Counted from the stretch's first letter, positions 46,917 through 54,823 are shown. The stretch: DNA of 64,000 nt from Nonomuraea deserti (GCF_004348685.1 NZ_SMKO01000011.1:1-64000), one strand, 5' to 3'. Numbers and translations are program-made. Notes: a model not told the origin generated them from the letters alone.

Positions 46917-47821
46917 TCCTTGACCGACCCGATCAGCACGCCCTTGGCGAAGTGCTTCTGCAGGAACGGGTAGAAGAACAGGATCGGCAGGGTCGCGATG
47001 ACGACGACGGCGAACTTGAGGCCCTGCTCGGGCGGCACCCAGGTCCGGTCCATCTGCGACAGGGCGGTGGCGGCGTCGGTGCTGGTCAGCTGGCGTACGA
47101 GGATCTGCAGCGTCCACTTGCCCGGATCGGTGATGTACAACAACGGCGACATGTAGTCGTTCCAGATGGCCACCGCGTAGAACAGCGAGAACGTGGCGAT
47201 GACCGGCTTGGACAACGGCAGGACGATCTTGAAGAACACGCCCATCTCGTTGCAGCCGTCGATGCGCGCCGCCTCCTCCAGCGCCTGGGGCAGCTCCTGG
47301 AAGAAGCTCTTGACGATGATCAGGTAGAACGGGTTGATCGCCAGCGGCAGGATCAGCGCCCAGTAGCTGTCGAGCAGCCCCAGGTCACGCACCACCAGGT
47401 AGGTGGGGATCATGCCGCCGGAGAAGACCATGGTGAAGATGACCAGGTTCAGGACCAGCGTCCTGCCCGGGAGGTACCGCTTGGCCAGCGGGTAGGCCAT
47501 GGTGAAGGTCAGCAGCAGCTGGACCACCGTGCCGACCGCCGTCACGACGACGGTCGTGAGCAGGGCGCGGATGAACGTGTCGGTGGCGAAGATGTACGCA
47601 TACGACTCGGTGACGAACTTCTCCGGCCACAGGAAGAACGGGCGCGAGGAGATCTCCGCCTCGCCCGCGAACGATCCGGCCAGCACGTAGAGCAGCGGCA
47701 GCACCGTGATCAGCGCCAGTCCGACGAGCACGACGACGTTGAGGGTGTCGAACGCGCGGCTGCCGAGCGAGCTGTTGTTGTTGACCGGCTGCGTGGCCTT
47801 GGTCTCGGTCATGGTCGACAT
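46913..47821 (-). CDS. LplC/YtcP-like sugar ABC permease
   Basis: A 302-residue permease with six predicted helices, the first from AFDTLNVVVLVGLALITVLPLLYVLAGSF. The EAA loop is ALEEAARIDGCNEMGVFFKIVLPLSKP, and the C-terminus FAKGVLIGSVKE is typical of the LplC/YtcP group. With the LplB-like permease and binding protein upstream it forms a rhamnogalacturonan-oligosaccharide importer by analogy to Bacillus. It lies 11 bp after the LplB-like gene. Confidence 0.9.
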   Translation of the reverse strand: MSTMTETKATQPVNNNSSLGSRAFDTLNVVVLVGLALITVLPLLYVLAGSFAGEAEISSRPFFLWPEKFVTESYAYIFATDTFIRALLTTVVVTAVGTVVQLLLTFTMAYPLAKRYLPGRTLVLNLVIFTMVFSGGMIPTYLVVRDLGLLDSYWALILPLAINPFYLIIVKSFFQELPQALEEAARIDGCNEMGVFFKIVLPLSKPVIATFSLFYAVAIWNDYMSPLLYITDPGKWTLQILVRQLTSTDAATALSQMDRTWVPPEQGLKFAVVVIATLPILFFYPFLQKHFAKGVLIGSVKE

Positions 47822-47832
47822 GCCGGGGCTCC

Positions 47833-48810
47833 TTAGAACAGTCCACGCTGGCCGAGGCGCTTGGCCAGCCAGTTCGAGCCGAAGATCAGGATGACGCCTG
47901 CCACGCCCTTGAACAGGCCGACGGCGGTGGAGTAGCTGATGGCGCCCTGGGTGATGCCGGCGTAGTAGACGTAGGTGTCGAACACGTCGGCCACCGAGCG
48001 GTTCAGCGAGGTGGTCATGAGCCAGATCTGCTCGAAACCGGAGTCGAGCAGGTTGCCCGACGCGAGGATCGCCATCACGACGACCGTCGGGCGGATCGCG
48101 GGCAGGGTGACGTGCCAGAGCTGGCGGAAGCGTCCCGCGCCGTCCATGCGGGCGGCTTCGTACAGGTTGGGGTCAACGCCCGCCAGCGCGGCGAGGTAGA
48201 TGATCGTGCCCCAGCCGGTCTGCTTCCACAGCTGCTGCAGGATGATCAGCGGCCGGAACCACTCCTCCTGCGCCATGTAGTCGACCTTCGCGGTGTCGCC
48301 CAGCAGGTCGCGGATCCATCCCGAGATCACGCCGAAGTCCGCCGCGAACAGCAGGTACGTCAGCGAAGCCACGATCGTCCAGGACAGGAAGTGCGGGATG
48401 TAGATCAGCGACTGGACCGACCGCTTGACGAAGCTGACACGCAGCTCGTTCAGCATCAGCGCGACGATGATCGGCGCAGGGAAGACGATGACGATGTGCA
48501 GCAACGCCAGGAACAGCGTGTTGAACATCAGTCGGCCGAAGTCGGGGCCGGAGAAGAGGTCCTCGAAGTGCTTGAAGCCGACCCAGGGGCTGCCCGAGTA
48601 ACCGAGGAAGGGCAGGAAGTCCTGGAACGCGATCGTCACGCCGTACATCGGCAGATACTTGAAGATCGCGAAATAGGCGACACCCGGGAGGAGCATCAGG
48701 TAGAGCCAGCGATAGCGCGCCAGCGCCGCGCGGAGCGGCACCTTGCCGGCCCTCCGCTTCTTCGCCTTGGTGGCCGCCTTCGGGGGAGGCGGCGCCAGGT
48801 CGGTGGCCAC
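47833..48810 (-). CDS. LplB-like sugar ABC permease
   Basis: A 325-residue permease. A basic Ala/Lys-rich N-terminus precedes six helices beginning YLMLLPGVAYFAIFKYLPMYGVTIAFQDF, the hallmark of the LplB/YtcO group. The EAA loop is LYEAARMDGAGRFRQLWHVTLPAIRP. It partners the LplC-like permease. A strong hairpin lies between it and the binding-protein gene upstream. Confidence 0.91.
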   Translation of the reverse strand: MATDLAPPPPKAATKAKKRRAGKVPLRAALARYRWLYLMLLPGVAYFAIFKYLPMYGVTIAFQDFLPFLGYSGSPWVGFKHFEDLFSGPDFGRLMFNTLFLALLHIVIVFPAPIIVALMLNELRVSFVKRSVQSLIYIPHFLSWTIVASLTYLLFAADFGVISGWIRDLLGDTAKVDYMAQEEWFRPLIILQQLWKQTGWGTIIYLAALAGVDPNLYEAARMDGAGRFRQLWHVTLPAIRPTVVVMAILASGNLLDSGFEQIWLMTTSLNRSVADVFDTYVYYAGITQGAISYSTAVGLFKGVAGVILIFGSNWLAKRLGQRGLF

Positions 48811-48830
48811 AGCGGCCTCCTTTCATGTAA

Positions 48831-48860
48831 GAGGCCCGGGACGCGCCGGCCCCGGGCCTC
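48831..48860 (-). terminator. Intercistronic stem-loop between binding protein and permease genes
   Basis: GAGGCCCGGG (48831-48840) and CCCGGGCCTC (48851-48860) form a perfect 10-bp stem with a 10-nt loop, 12 bp after the binding-protein stop and 20 bp before the permease start. Such hairpins partly terminate transcripts or stabilise the upstream mRNA, raising binding protein over permease. No T tract. Confidence 0.65.
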
Positions 48861-48872
48861 TCAGCGCGACGT

Positions 48873-50426
48873 CTACTGCCCGAGCTTGGACACCAGGTCG
48901 TTGATCTCGGCGGCCACCTGCGTGCCGCCGCTGTCGTACCAGCGCTTGATCTCGGCCTTCAGCTGCTCCTCGGTGAAGGTGCCCGACAGGTACTTGATCC
49001 GGGCGTCCGAGATGATCGTGTCGATCTGCGCGCCCTTCGCGACGGCGGTGGGCGAGACCACGGGCAGCGCCACGTTGTGCACGGCCGTCTTGAGATCCTC
49101 CTCCACCAGCTCCTTCTGGAGCTTGAGCATCTCCTGGTACGGCTCCCCCGACGGCACACGCTGGTAGGCGATCCCGCCGATGGACACGTCACCCTTGGTG
49201 CTGAGCTGGATGAAGGCGTCGTCCACGTCGTTCTGGATCCTCTTGACCGCGGGGTCGTCCTCGTTGATCAGCGCGGCGGTGTCGCCGTTCTCGACCTTGA
49301 AGTTGCGGCCCTCGATGCCGTTGGAGAGCAGGACCTGCCCCTCCTTGGTCGCCAGCTTGTCGAGGGTCTTCAGCACGTTGTCGAGCTCCGCCTCGGTCCG
49401 CACGCTCTGCTTGGAGACGGCCAGGGAGTCGGCGTAGCCGGTGAACGGGTAGGAGAACTTCTTCCCGTCGGAGCGCTTGAGGTTGCCGACCATGGTGACC
49501 TTGTCGCCGTAGGTCTCCTTGTCGTCCTCGTAGAACAGGTCGAGCCACTGCCTGGAGCGGATGTTGACGTCGATGATGATGCCGCCCCTGTTCTGGTGGA
49601 CCGGGTCGTTCCACTTGGCGGCGTCGAGGGTGGCGAAGTCGGGGTTGACCATGCCGCCGTCGACCATCTTCTTCAGCCACCGGTTGGCCTCGATGAACTC
49701 GGGGGTGTCGAAGCCCGGCACGATCTTGCCGTCGCGCTCGCCCCAGCCGTTCGGGGCGCCGAACCAGGTCTCGATCACGTCGTACGGGCTGGCGCTGGCG
49801 TAGTTGCCGGGCCATTTCGGGATGACGAGGCCGTAGGTGTCCTTCTTGCCGTTGCCGTCGGGGTCCTTCTCGGTGAACGCCTTGGCGATCTCGTAGAGCT
49901 CGTCGACCGTCTCGGGCTCGTCGAGGCCGACCTTCTTCAGCCAGTCCTTGCGGATGATGACCGCGGAGCGCAGCAGCGGCCGCATCCGGTAGAGGCCGTA
50001 GATCTTGCCGTTGATGGAGGAGTTGAGCGCCGTCTGCGCGTCGGCGGGCTTGAGGTTCGGGTACTTGTCCAGCTTGTCGGTCAGATCCCAGAACGCTCCG
50101 GCCTGGGCGGCCTTGACGAACGCCGGCAGGTGCGGGTCCACGACCATGACCTGCGGGATGTCGTCCGAGGCGAGCGTGACGTTCAGCTTCTCGGTGTACT
50201 CGGCGTTGGGCACCCAGGTGATCTGGAGCTTCTTGCCGAGGAACTTCTCGATCGCCTGCTGCATCTCGCCCTTGGGATCCGGCGCGGTGCCGAACAGCTT
50301 CGACATGAAGGTGATCGTGTTGGGGTCCGTCTGGGGCGCGTCACCGCCGGAGCAGGCGGAGGCGGTGAGAGCGACCGTTAGCGTTAACACACCGGCAAGG
50401 AGCCGCCGGCGACGGGATGCGCTCAT
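48873..50426 (-). CDS. LplA-like extracellular solute-binding lipoprotein
   Basis: A 517-residue sugar-binding lipoprotein, longer than usual family-1 binding proteins, as in LplA/YtcQ. The lipobox is TASACSG. NTITFMSKLFGTAPDPKGEMQQ starts the mature domain, and KKDWLKKVGLDEPETVDELYEIAKAF-type blocks fit the group. ATG 50426 overlaps the YesL-like stop as ATGA, with AAGGGA as SD. Codon 14 is TTA and codon 16 CTA, both rare here, lying within a LacI-type palindrome at 50376-50389. It presumably captures rhamnogalacturonan oligosaccharides. Confidence 0.9.
   Translation of the reverse strand: MSASRRRRLLAGVLTLTVALTASACSGGDAPQTDPNTITFMSKLFGTAPDPKGEMQQAIEKFLGKKLQITWVPNAEYTEKLNVTLASDDIPQVMVVDPHLPAFVKAAQAGAFWDLTDKLDKYPNLKPADAQTALNSSINGKIYGLYRMRPLLRSAVIIRKDWLKKVGLDEPETVDELYEIAKAFTEKDPDGNGKKDTYGLVIPKWPGNYASASPYDVIETWFGAPNGWGERDGKIVPGFDTPEFIEANRWLKKMVDGGMVNPDFATLDAAKWNDPVHQNRGGIIIDVNIRSRQWLDLFYEDDKETYGDKVTMVGNLKRSDGKKFSYPFTGYADSLAVSKQSVRTEAELDNVLKTLDKLATKEGQVLLSNGIEGRNFKVENGDTAALINEDDPAVKRIQNDVDDAFIQLSTKGDVSIGGIAYQRVPSGEPYQEMLKLQKELVEEDLKTAVHNVALPVVSPTAVAKGAQIDTIISDARIKYLSGTFTEEQLKAEIKRWYDSGGTQVAAEINDLVSKLGQ
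50376..50389. promoter_or_regulatory. LacI-type palindrome inside the binding-protein signal sequence
   Basis: CGTTAGCGTTAACA matches TGTTAGCGTTAACA at 8187-8200 in 13 of 14 positions. It uses a TTA and a CTA codon in the minus-strand gene, against the strong GC bias, which suggests selection for the DNA site. Confidence 0.4.
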
Positions 50427-51049
50427 GAGTTCCCTTTCGAATGCAGTCGCGCCTCGTTCTCCTCGAAGAAGCGCTGGCAGAGCCACGTGTTGAGGTAGAT
50501 CCACGCGCCGAAGGCGACCACCGGCGCCAGGACGGGCAGCACCGCGGTCGCGTAGGCGATGGACGAGAGCACTAGCAGCAACAGCACGGACGAAGCCGGA
50601 CGCATGAGCGCTAGCTGTGTCGCTTTGGGCCAGTACGCCCACAGCGGAAGGTCGTAGTGCACGTAGAGCGGCCCGACGTAAGCCCCCACACCGGCCAGCG
50701 CGATGAGCGCCACGAAGGTCGCGATCCGCAACGTCCCCATACTCGGCCCGGCGGCGGACAGGTACAGGTAGTTGCCGATCAGCACGGTGGCGAGCACCGC
50801 GACGGGGAGGATCAGCAACGAGGCGCGGACGAACTCCCGCCGGTAGACGTTCCAGAAGTCCCCCCAATGAATCGATTCACCCCGAGCATGGCGACGTGCC
50901 ACGGTGTAAGCGGCCACGGTGGCGGGCCCGAGTCCGAGGACCACGCCGCCGAGCAGGGTGAAGGCGATCCACATCAGGTTGATCCTGGCCGCCCAGAAGA
51001 TCTCTGAGCAGACCGCTTGAACCTTCATTGACATGGCTGGATGGCTCAT
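50423..51049 (-). CDS. YesL-like DUF624 membrane protein
   Basis: A 208-residue integral membrane protein of the YesL/DUF624 family, commonly placed beside LplABC-type importers. About five helices are visible, beginning IFWAARINLMWIAFTLLGGVVLGLGPATVAAYTV; the family block RRHARGESIHWGDFWNVYRREF follows the second. It may be a modulator or accessory of the sugar importer; function is unproven. Start ATG 51049 is chosen; ATGs at 51034 and 51028 are possible. It overlaps the binding-protein gene by ATGA. A palindrome TGAATCGATTCA lies in its coding region. Confidence 0.87.
   Translation of the reverse strand: MSHPAMSMKVQAVCSEIFWAARINLMWIAFTLLGGVVLGLGPATVAAYTVARRHARGESIHWGDFWNVYRREFVRASLLILPVAVLATVLIGNYLYLSAAGPSMGTLRIATFVALIALAGVGAYVGPLYVHYDLPLWAYWPKATQLALMRPASSVLLLLVLSSIAYATAVLPVLAPVVAFGAWIYLNTWLCQRFFEENEARLHSKGNS
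50868..50879. promoter_or_regulatory. Perfect palindrome TGAATCGATTCA inside the YesL-like gene
   Basis: This 12-bp perfect palindrome resembles the intergenic sites at 51159-51172 and 53109-53122. It lies 170 bp into the coding region, a place where a LacI auxiliary operator could help repression by looping or roadblock. Confidence 0.5.
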
Positions 51050-51158
51050 CCCGCAGCACCTTCTGACGGCGTGTGCGCGGACACGGGGGCGGAGTGTTGC
51101 GCCGTGGTTCCCCCGCCGTTACGGGAGGGTGAACCCCGGTGGTGTTGCGAAATTAGTG

Positions 51159-51172
51159 TTGAATCGACTCAA
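51159..51172 (-). promoter_or_regulatory. LacI-type operator ahead of the YesL-LplABC-YetA genes
   Basis: TTGAATCGACTCAA (imperfect palindrome, central CG) lies in the 125-bp gap between the YesU-like and YesL-like genes. It differs at one position from the site upstream of the LacI gene at 53109-53122. The gap is otherwise free of recognisable signals. Confidence 0.65.
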
Positions 51173-51174
51173 AG

Positions 51175-51831
51175 TCAATGACGCGAAATCCGGAGATTTC
51201 CGTACTCGCCGATGAGCGGTGCCATCTGCCGGAACCCGATTTTGCCTCCTGCCAGGGCAGGCCCGCCCACGGCACCGTCGTCCGCCCAGCGGAACGAGAC
51301 CAAATCGTTGACCGAGAACGTGACCTCGCCGCCGCGCACGTCGATGCGCATCGCGTACGGGCCGTCGGCGTCGAGCACCGGGGGCAGCGGGTCGGGCCCC
51401 TGCGCGACCAGGTGGAACCCGTGGCTCTTCCGCAGGTTGCAGGTGTGCAGGGCGCGCTCCGACGCCCACATGCGGCGGAAGTAGGAGACGTGATAGGCGT
51501 CGATGTCGCCGTGGTGGTACTGCTCGTAGGGTCCGGTGCGGGCGGCCAGGTCTGGGTCGAAGAGGTCGGCGCCGTTCCTGCCCCTGGCGTGGAAGAACAT
51601 GATGGCCAGGCCCGGCTCCCTGATCGGCAGGAAGTCCCACTCGATCCGCACGTCGGCGGGCAGGTCCGCGGGGCACCACAGCACGACGTTGGCCGCCTGG
51701 CCGTCGGACGGCGGCCTGCGGCTCTCCAGACGCATCCGGCCCCGGGGGAAGGAGGTGACCCCGTCACCCTCCATGCGGAAGCCCGCCAGGTCTTCCTGGC
51801 AGGCCAGGGCATTACGGTAGAGCTCGGTCAA
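51175..51831 (-). CDS. YesU-like DUF1961 protein
   Basis: A 218-residue protein of the DUF1961/YesU family (concanavalin-like beta sandwich). Landmarks are VVLWCPADLPADVRIEWDF, EPGLAIMFFHARGRNGADLFD, QYHHGDIDAYHVSYFRR and PYAMRIDVRGGEVTFSVND. In Bacillus, YesU belongs to the rhamnogalacturonan (yes) cluster; its activity is not established, and the lectin-like fold suggests sugar binding or hydrolysis. The start is TTG 51831, 6 bases after AAGGAG; no ATG or GTG fits. It follows the LacI gene in the same operon. Confidence 0.85.
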   Translation of the reverse strand: MTELYRNALACQEDLAGFRMEGDGVTSFPRGRMRLESRRPPSDGQAANVVLWCPADLPADVRIEWDFLPIREPGLAIMFFHARGRNGADLFDPDLAARTGPYEQYHHGDIDAYHVSYFRRMWASERALHTCNLRKSHGFHLVAQGPDPLPPVLDADGPYAMRIDVRGGEVTFSVNDLVSFRWADDGAVGGPALAGGKIGFRQMAPLIGEYGNLRISRH

Positions 51832-51921
51832 GGAGGGCTCCTTCCGAGGTCGCGGCGCCGCGTACCGGGTGCCGGGACGTACGGGCCGTGCGGCGGCGGG
51901 CGCCAGGGCCCAGCCGCAGGA

Positions 51922-51933
51922 TGAAACGGTTCA
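51922..51933 (-). promoter_or_regulatory. Operator-like TGAAACGGTTCA at the LacI gene end
   Basis: An imperfect palindrome with the TGAA-N4-TTCA arms of the other sites in this operon. It overlaps the LacI stop codon (51931-51933) and lies 91 bp ahead of the YesU-like gene, where a separate promoter may start. Confidence 0.4.
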
Positions 51934-52953
51934 GGGCTGAGGGCGACAGGGCGCGCTGGACTCGCGGATCACCAGGTCGGGCTGGAAGATGACCTGCCGG
52001 TGCCGGTGCTGCTCCGGCTCGGCCACCTCTTCGAGCAGTAAGTCGATGGCCGTGCGCCCCAGCAGCTCGCGCGGCTGCCGCACCGAGGACAGCGGCACCG
52101 CGGCCGCGGCGGCGAAATCGATGTCGTCATAACCGATGATGGCCAGGTCGTCGGGCACGCGCAGGCCGTGCGTGGCCATCGCCTGGAGCAGGCCGAGTGC
52201 CATCATGTCGTTGGCGCAGAAGGCCGCCGTGGGCCGCTCGGCGGCCGGCAGCTCCGCCATGCGCTCGCCGATGGCCCGCCCCTCGGCGACGGTCAGCGTG
52301 GGGGCGGTGGCGGTGAGCAGCTCGGCGCCGCCGCCGGCGGCGGCCACCGCCCCGGCCACGCCCGCGTGCCGGTCGGCGACCTGTTTGACCGACATCGGCC
52401 CGCCGACGAACATGATGCGCCGGTGCCCGCGCTCGATGAGGTGCGCGCCGGCGATCTGCCCGCCCAGCCGGTCGTCGACCGCCACCGAGCACTGCAGCCC
52501 GGTGGCCGGGCTGTCGACCAGCACCACGGGAGTGCCCCGGGCGGCCAGCTCCTCCAGCCAGGGCGTCTCCGCCTCGACGGGGGTGATCAGGATGCCCATC
52601 ACCCGCTGCTGTTCGAGCTGGTCGAGGTGGCGGCGCTCGCGACCGGCGTCACCGGCGCTGTTGCACAGCACCACCATCGTGTCGTGGTCGTCGGCCACCG
52701 ACTCGGCGCCCTGGGCCACGTCCACGAAGAACGGGTTGGCCACGTCGAGCACGACGAGCCCGACCGTGCGGCTGCGGCCCACCCGCAGGTGGCGGGCCAC
52801 CTCGTTGCGGACGAACCCCAGTTTCTTGATCGCTTCGAAGACGCGTTCGCGGGTGGCGGGCGACACGATCTCCGGGCGGTTGAGCACATTGCTCACCGTG
52901 CCCACCGAGACGCGCGCCAGCTGCGCGACCTCCTTGATGTTCCTGGTCGCCAT
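51931..52953 (-). CDS. LacI family regulator of the rhamnogalacturonan operon
   Basis: A 340-residue LacI/GalR repressor. The helix-turn-helix NIKEVAQLARVSVGTVSNVLNRP is N-terminal, followed by hinge FVRNEVARHLRVGRSR and the effector domain. It is the first gene of the minus-strand unit and probably autoregulates through TTGAATCGTCTCAA at 53109-53122. Related palindromes near 51159 and 50868 lie ahead of and within the operon. GAGGATCG precedes ATG 52953. The inducer is inferred to be a rhamnogalacturonan-derived disaccharide. Confidence 0.91.
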   Translation of the reverse strand: MATRNIKEVAQLARVSVGTVSNVLNRPEIVSPATRERVFEAIKKLGFVRNEVARHLRVGRSRTVGLVVLDVANPFFVDVAQGAESVADDHDTMVVLCNSAGDAGRERRHLDQLEQQRVMGILITPVEAETPWLEELAARGTPVVLVDSPATGLQCSVAVDDRLGGQIAGAHLIERGHRRIMFVGGPMSVKQVADRHAGVAGAVAAAGGGAELLTATAPTLTVAEGRAIGERMAELPAAERPTAAFCANDMMALGLLQAMATHGLRVPDDLAIIGYDDIDFAAAAAVPLSSVRQPRELLGRTAIDLLLEEVAEPEQHRHRQVIFQPDLVIRESSAPCRPQP

Positions 52954-53108
52954 CGATCCTCACGAGGCCGTGCCGCTGTAAGAGCATGAGCCGCTACTCG
53001 GAGGTGGTCCGCGGACGCGGCCACCGTGCAGAAACCGCTGCCTGTCGGCGGGACGGCCAGATGCCGCCCACCGTGAACCCGGCCATCATAGCGGCAATCA
53101 AGATTGAA

Positions 53109-53122
53109 TTGAATCGTCTCAA
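53109..53122 (-). promoter_or_regulatory. LacI-type operator upstream of the LacI gene
   Basis: TTGAATCGTCTCAA shares 13 of 14 bases with 51159-51172. It sits 156 bp ahead of the LacI start and overlaps the stop codon end of the convergent-side TetR gene. Confidence 0.6.
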
Positions 53123-53700
53123 CCGGGCAGGGCATGCGTGGCCGCGGCGGCCGTCATGCCGTCGAGCATCAGGCGCAGGTATCTCCCGGGGTCGGCGGCG
53201 ACCGGCTCCGGCAGCGTGCCGGGATGGCAGGTGAAGACGTTGAGCAGCTGGATCAGGTCGTCGACGCCGACGTCCGTACGCATCGAGCCCTCGGCCTGCG
53301 CCCTGCTCACGAGGTCACCGAGTTGCCGTACCCACTGCTCGCGCGCCCGCGCGAACTCCGCACGGTCCGCGATCGCCTCCTGAGGCAGCTCGGCCAGCGC
53401 CGTGGCCAGCGCGGCCCGGCCGGGCTCCGCCGCCCAGGAGACGAACGCGCGGACCGCGCTCCACGCGTCCGGTGCGCGCCGCCCGGCCTCGTCCAGCGCC
53501 TGCGCCATCGTGTGCACGTAGTGATCGCCCACGGCCACGATCAGGGCGTTGCGATCGGGGAAACGGCGGTAGAGCGTGCCGACGCCGACCCCCGCGCGCC
53601 TGGCCACGGCCTCCATGGGGACACCGACGCCGCGCTCGGCCATGACCTCGGCCGCCGCAGCGACGAGCTTGTCCAGGTTCCGCCTGGCGTCCGCGCGCAC
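53119..53700 (-). CDS. TetR family transcriptional regulator
   Basis: A 193-residue TetR/AcrR protein. The N-terminal HTH runs RRNLDKLVAAAAEVMAERGVGVPMEAVARRAGVGVGTLYRRFPDR, and the C-terminal ligand domain ends MLDGMTAAAATHALPG. It is divergent from the NmrA-like gene at 53785, the usual arrangement where the regulator controls the neighbouring enzyme. GTG 53700 has AAGGGA 6 bases upstream; ATG 53772 would extend into the shared promoter and is disfavoured. The effector is unknown. Confidence 0.87.
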   Translation of the reverse strand: MRADARRNLDKLVAAAAEVMAERGVGVPMEAVARRAGVGVGTLYRRFPDRNALIVAVGDHYVHTMAQALDEAGRRAPDAWSAVRAFVSWAAEPGRAALATALAELPQEAIADRAEFARAREQWVRQLGDLVSRAQAEGSMRTDVGVDDLIQLLNVFTCHPGTLPEPVAADPGRYLRLMLDGMTAAAATHALPG

Positions 53701-53711
53701 ACGCACTCCCT

Positions 53712-53775
53712 TAAGTGGACGATGCGATTCCGCATAGTGTACCGTCCCCGTAACCGGAATATCTTGTTCCACTTA
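53712..53775. promoter_or_regulatory. Divergent TetR/NmrA control region
   Basis: TAAGTGGA (53712-53719) and TCCACTTA (53768-53775) are exact inverted copies 48 bp apart, one near each gene start. Between them is the palindrome ATGCG-ATTC-CGCAT (53722-53735). A TetR dimer pair bound here would control both genes. Confidence 0.6.
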
Positions 53776-53784
53776 GCGGAGGAC

Positions 53785-54621
53785 ATGGTGATCGTGGTGA
53801 CCGGGGCCACCGGCTCCATCGGACGGGCGCTCATCCAGCGGCTGACGAGCTCGGGCGGGCACGACGTGCGCGCCGTGGTCCGGCGGCCCGCCGCCCACCT
53901 GGGCTGCGACCACGCGCTCGGCGACTTCGACGAGCCGGGGACGATCGGCCGGCTGCTCTCGCCGGGCGACCGCCTGTTCCTCAACAGCTCGCTCTGGCCG
54001 GGCTTCACCGGCGCCCACCGAGCGGTGATCGACCTGGCCGCCCGCGCGGGCGTGGCGCAGGTGGTGACCGTGTCCGTACGGGGCGCCGCACCCGGCGCGA
54101 AGCTGGGCGGCGGCATGCACGGGGAGGTCGACGCCCACCTGAGGGCCTCGGGCGTGCCCTGGTCCATCCTCCAGCCGACCGGCTTCATGCAGAACCTGCC
54201 GCGCGAGGTCCGGGACGGCCGCTTCTACGGCTCGTACGGACCCGGTCCGGTCAACTACATCGACACGAGGGACATCGCCGAGGTGGCGGCCGCCCTGCTG
54301 ACCCGCCCGGTGGGGGCGGACGGCGACCACGTCCTCACCGGCCCGGAGTCGCTGTCGCACCACCGGATCGCCGAGCTGATCAGCGCCGTCCTCGGGCGCC
54401 CGGTCCGCTACGTGGATCTGCCGGTCCCGGAGATGACCGCGCATCTGGAGCGTCAGGGCCTCACCCAGCCGCTGGCCGGCGACCTGGCCGCCCTGATGGC
54501 CGAGACGGGCGACGGCCGCTGGGCGACGACAACGACGACCGTCGAGGACCTCGCCGGCCGCCCGCCCCGCACCCTGTCCACCTTCCTCTCCGAGCACGCC
54601 CACGCCTTCGACACGGCCTGA
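53785..54621 (+). CDS. NmrA-like NAD(P)-binding protein
   Basis: A 278-residue atypical SDR of the NmrA/YtfG group. The Rossmann motif VVTGATGSIGRALIQRL is at residues 5-21, and ASGVPWSILQPTGFMQNLPREVRDGRFYG is the family substrate-side block; the SDR Tyr-Lys pair is absent. Members act as quinone reductases or redox sensors. ATG 53785 follows GCGGAGGA. It is divergently paired with the TetR gene, which probably represses it. Confidence 0.87.
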   Translation: MVIVVTGATGSIGRALIQRLTSSGGHDVRAVVRRPAAHLGCDHALGDFDEPGTIGRLLSPGDRLFLNSSLWPGFTGAHRAVIDLAARAGVAQVVTVSVRGAAPGAKLGGGMHGEVDAHLRASGVPWSILQPTGFMQNLPREVRDGRFYGSYGPGPVNYIDTRDIAEVAAALLTRPVGADGDHVLTGPESLSHHRIAELISAVLGRPVRYVDLPVPEMTAHLERQGLTQPLAGDLAALMAETGDGRWATTTTTVEDLAGRPPRTLSTFLSEHAHAFDTA

Positions 54622-54625
54622 CCTC

Positions 54626-54681
54626 CTCCCCTTCCCACCACCCGGTCAGCGCCCTCCCCTTCCCACCACCCGGTCAGCGCC
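54626..54681. repeat. 28-bp exact tandem repeat downstream of the NmrA-like gene
   Basis: A 28-bp unit starting CTCCCCTTCCCACC occurs at 54626-54653 and 54654-54681, 4 bases after the stop codon. The rest of the 301-bp convergent gap (54622-54922) continues into diverged repeats and shows no gene. Confidence 0.92.
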
Positions 54682-54823
54682 GGTGCCGCATCGCTGCGCT
54701 CGGCGCCTTCCCGACGCCGGTGCGACGAACCACACCCCGCCGCCCTCGTACCGAGCGGCGTACCCGCACGGTTGGACGCGCCGTGGGTCAGAGCGGGCAG
54801 AACCCGCGGACGCCCACCCGCGG

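Noticed and set aside
46917-47117. N-terminal extension of the 36-codon ORF into a 103-codon frame
   Set aside because: The extension is a frame shadow of the permease gene with Arg/Pro-rich translation; only the part from 46916 has coupling overlaps.
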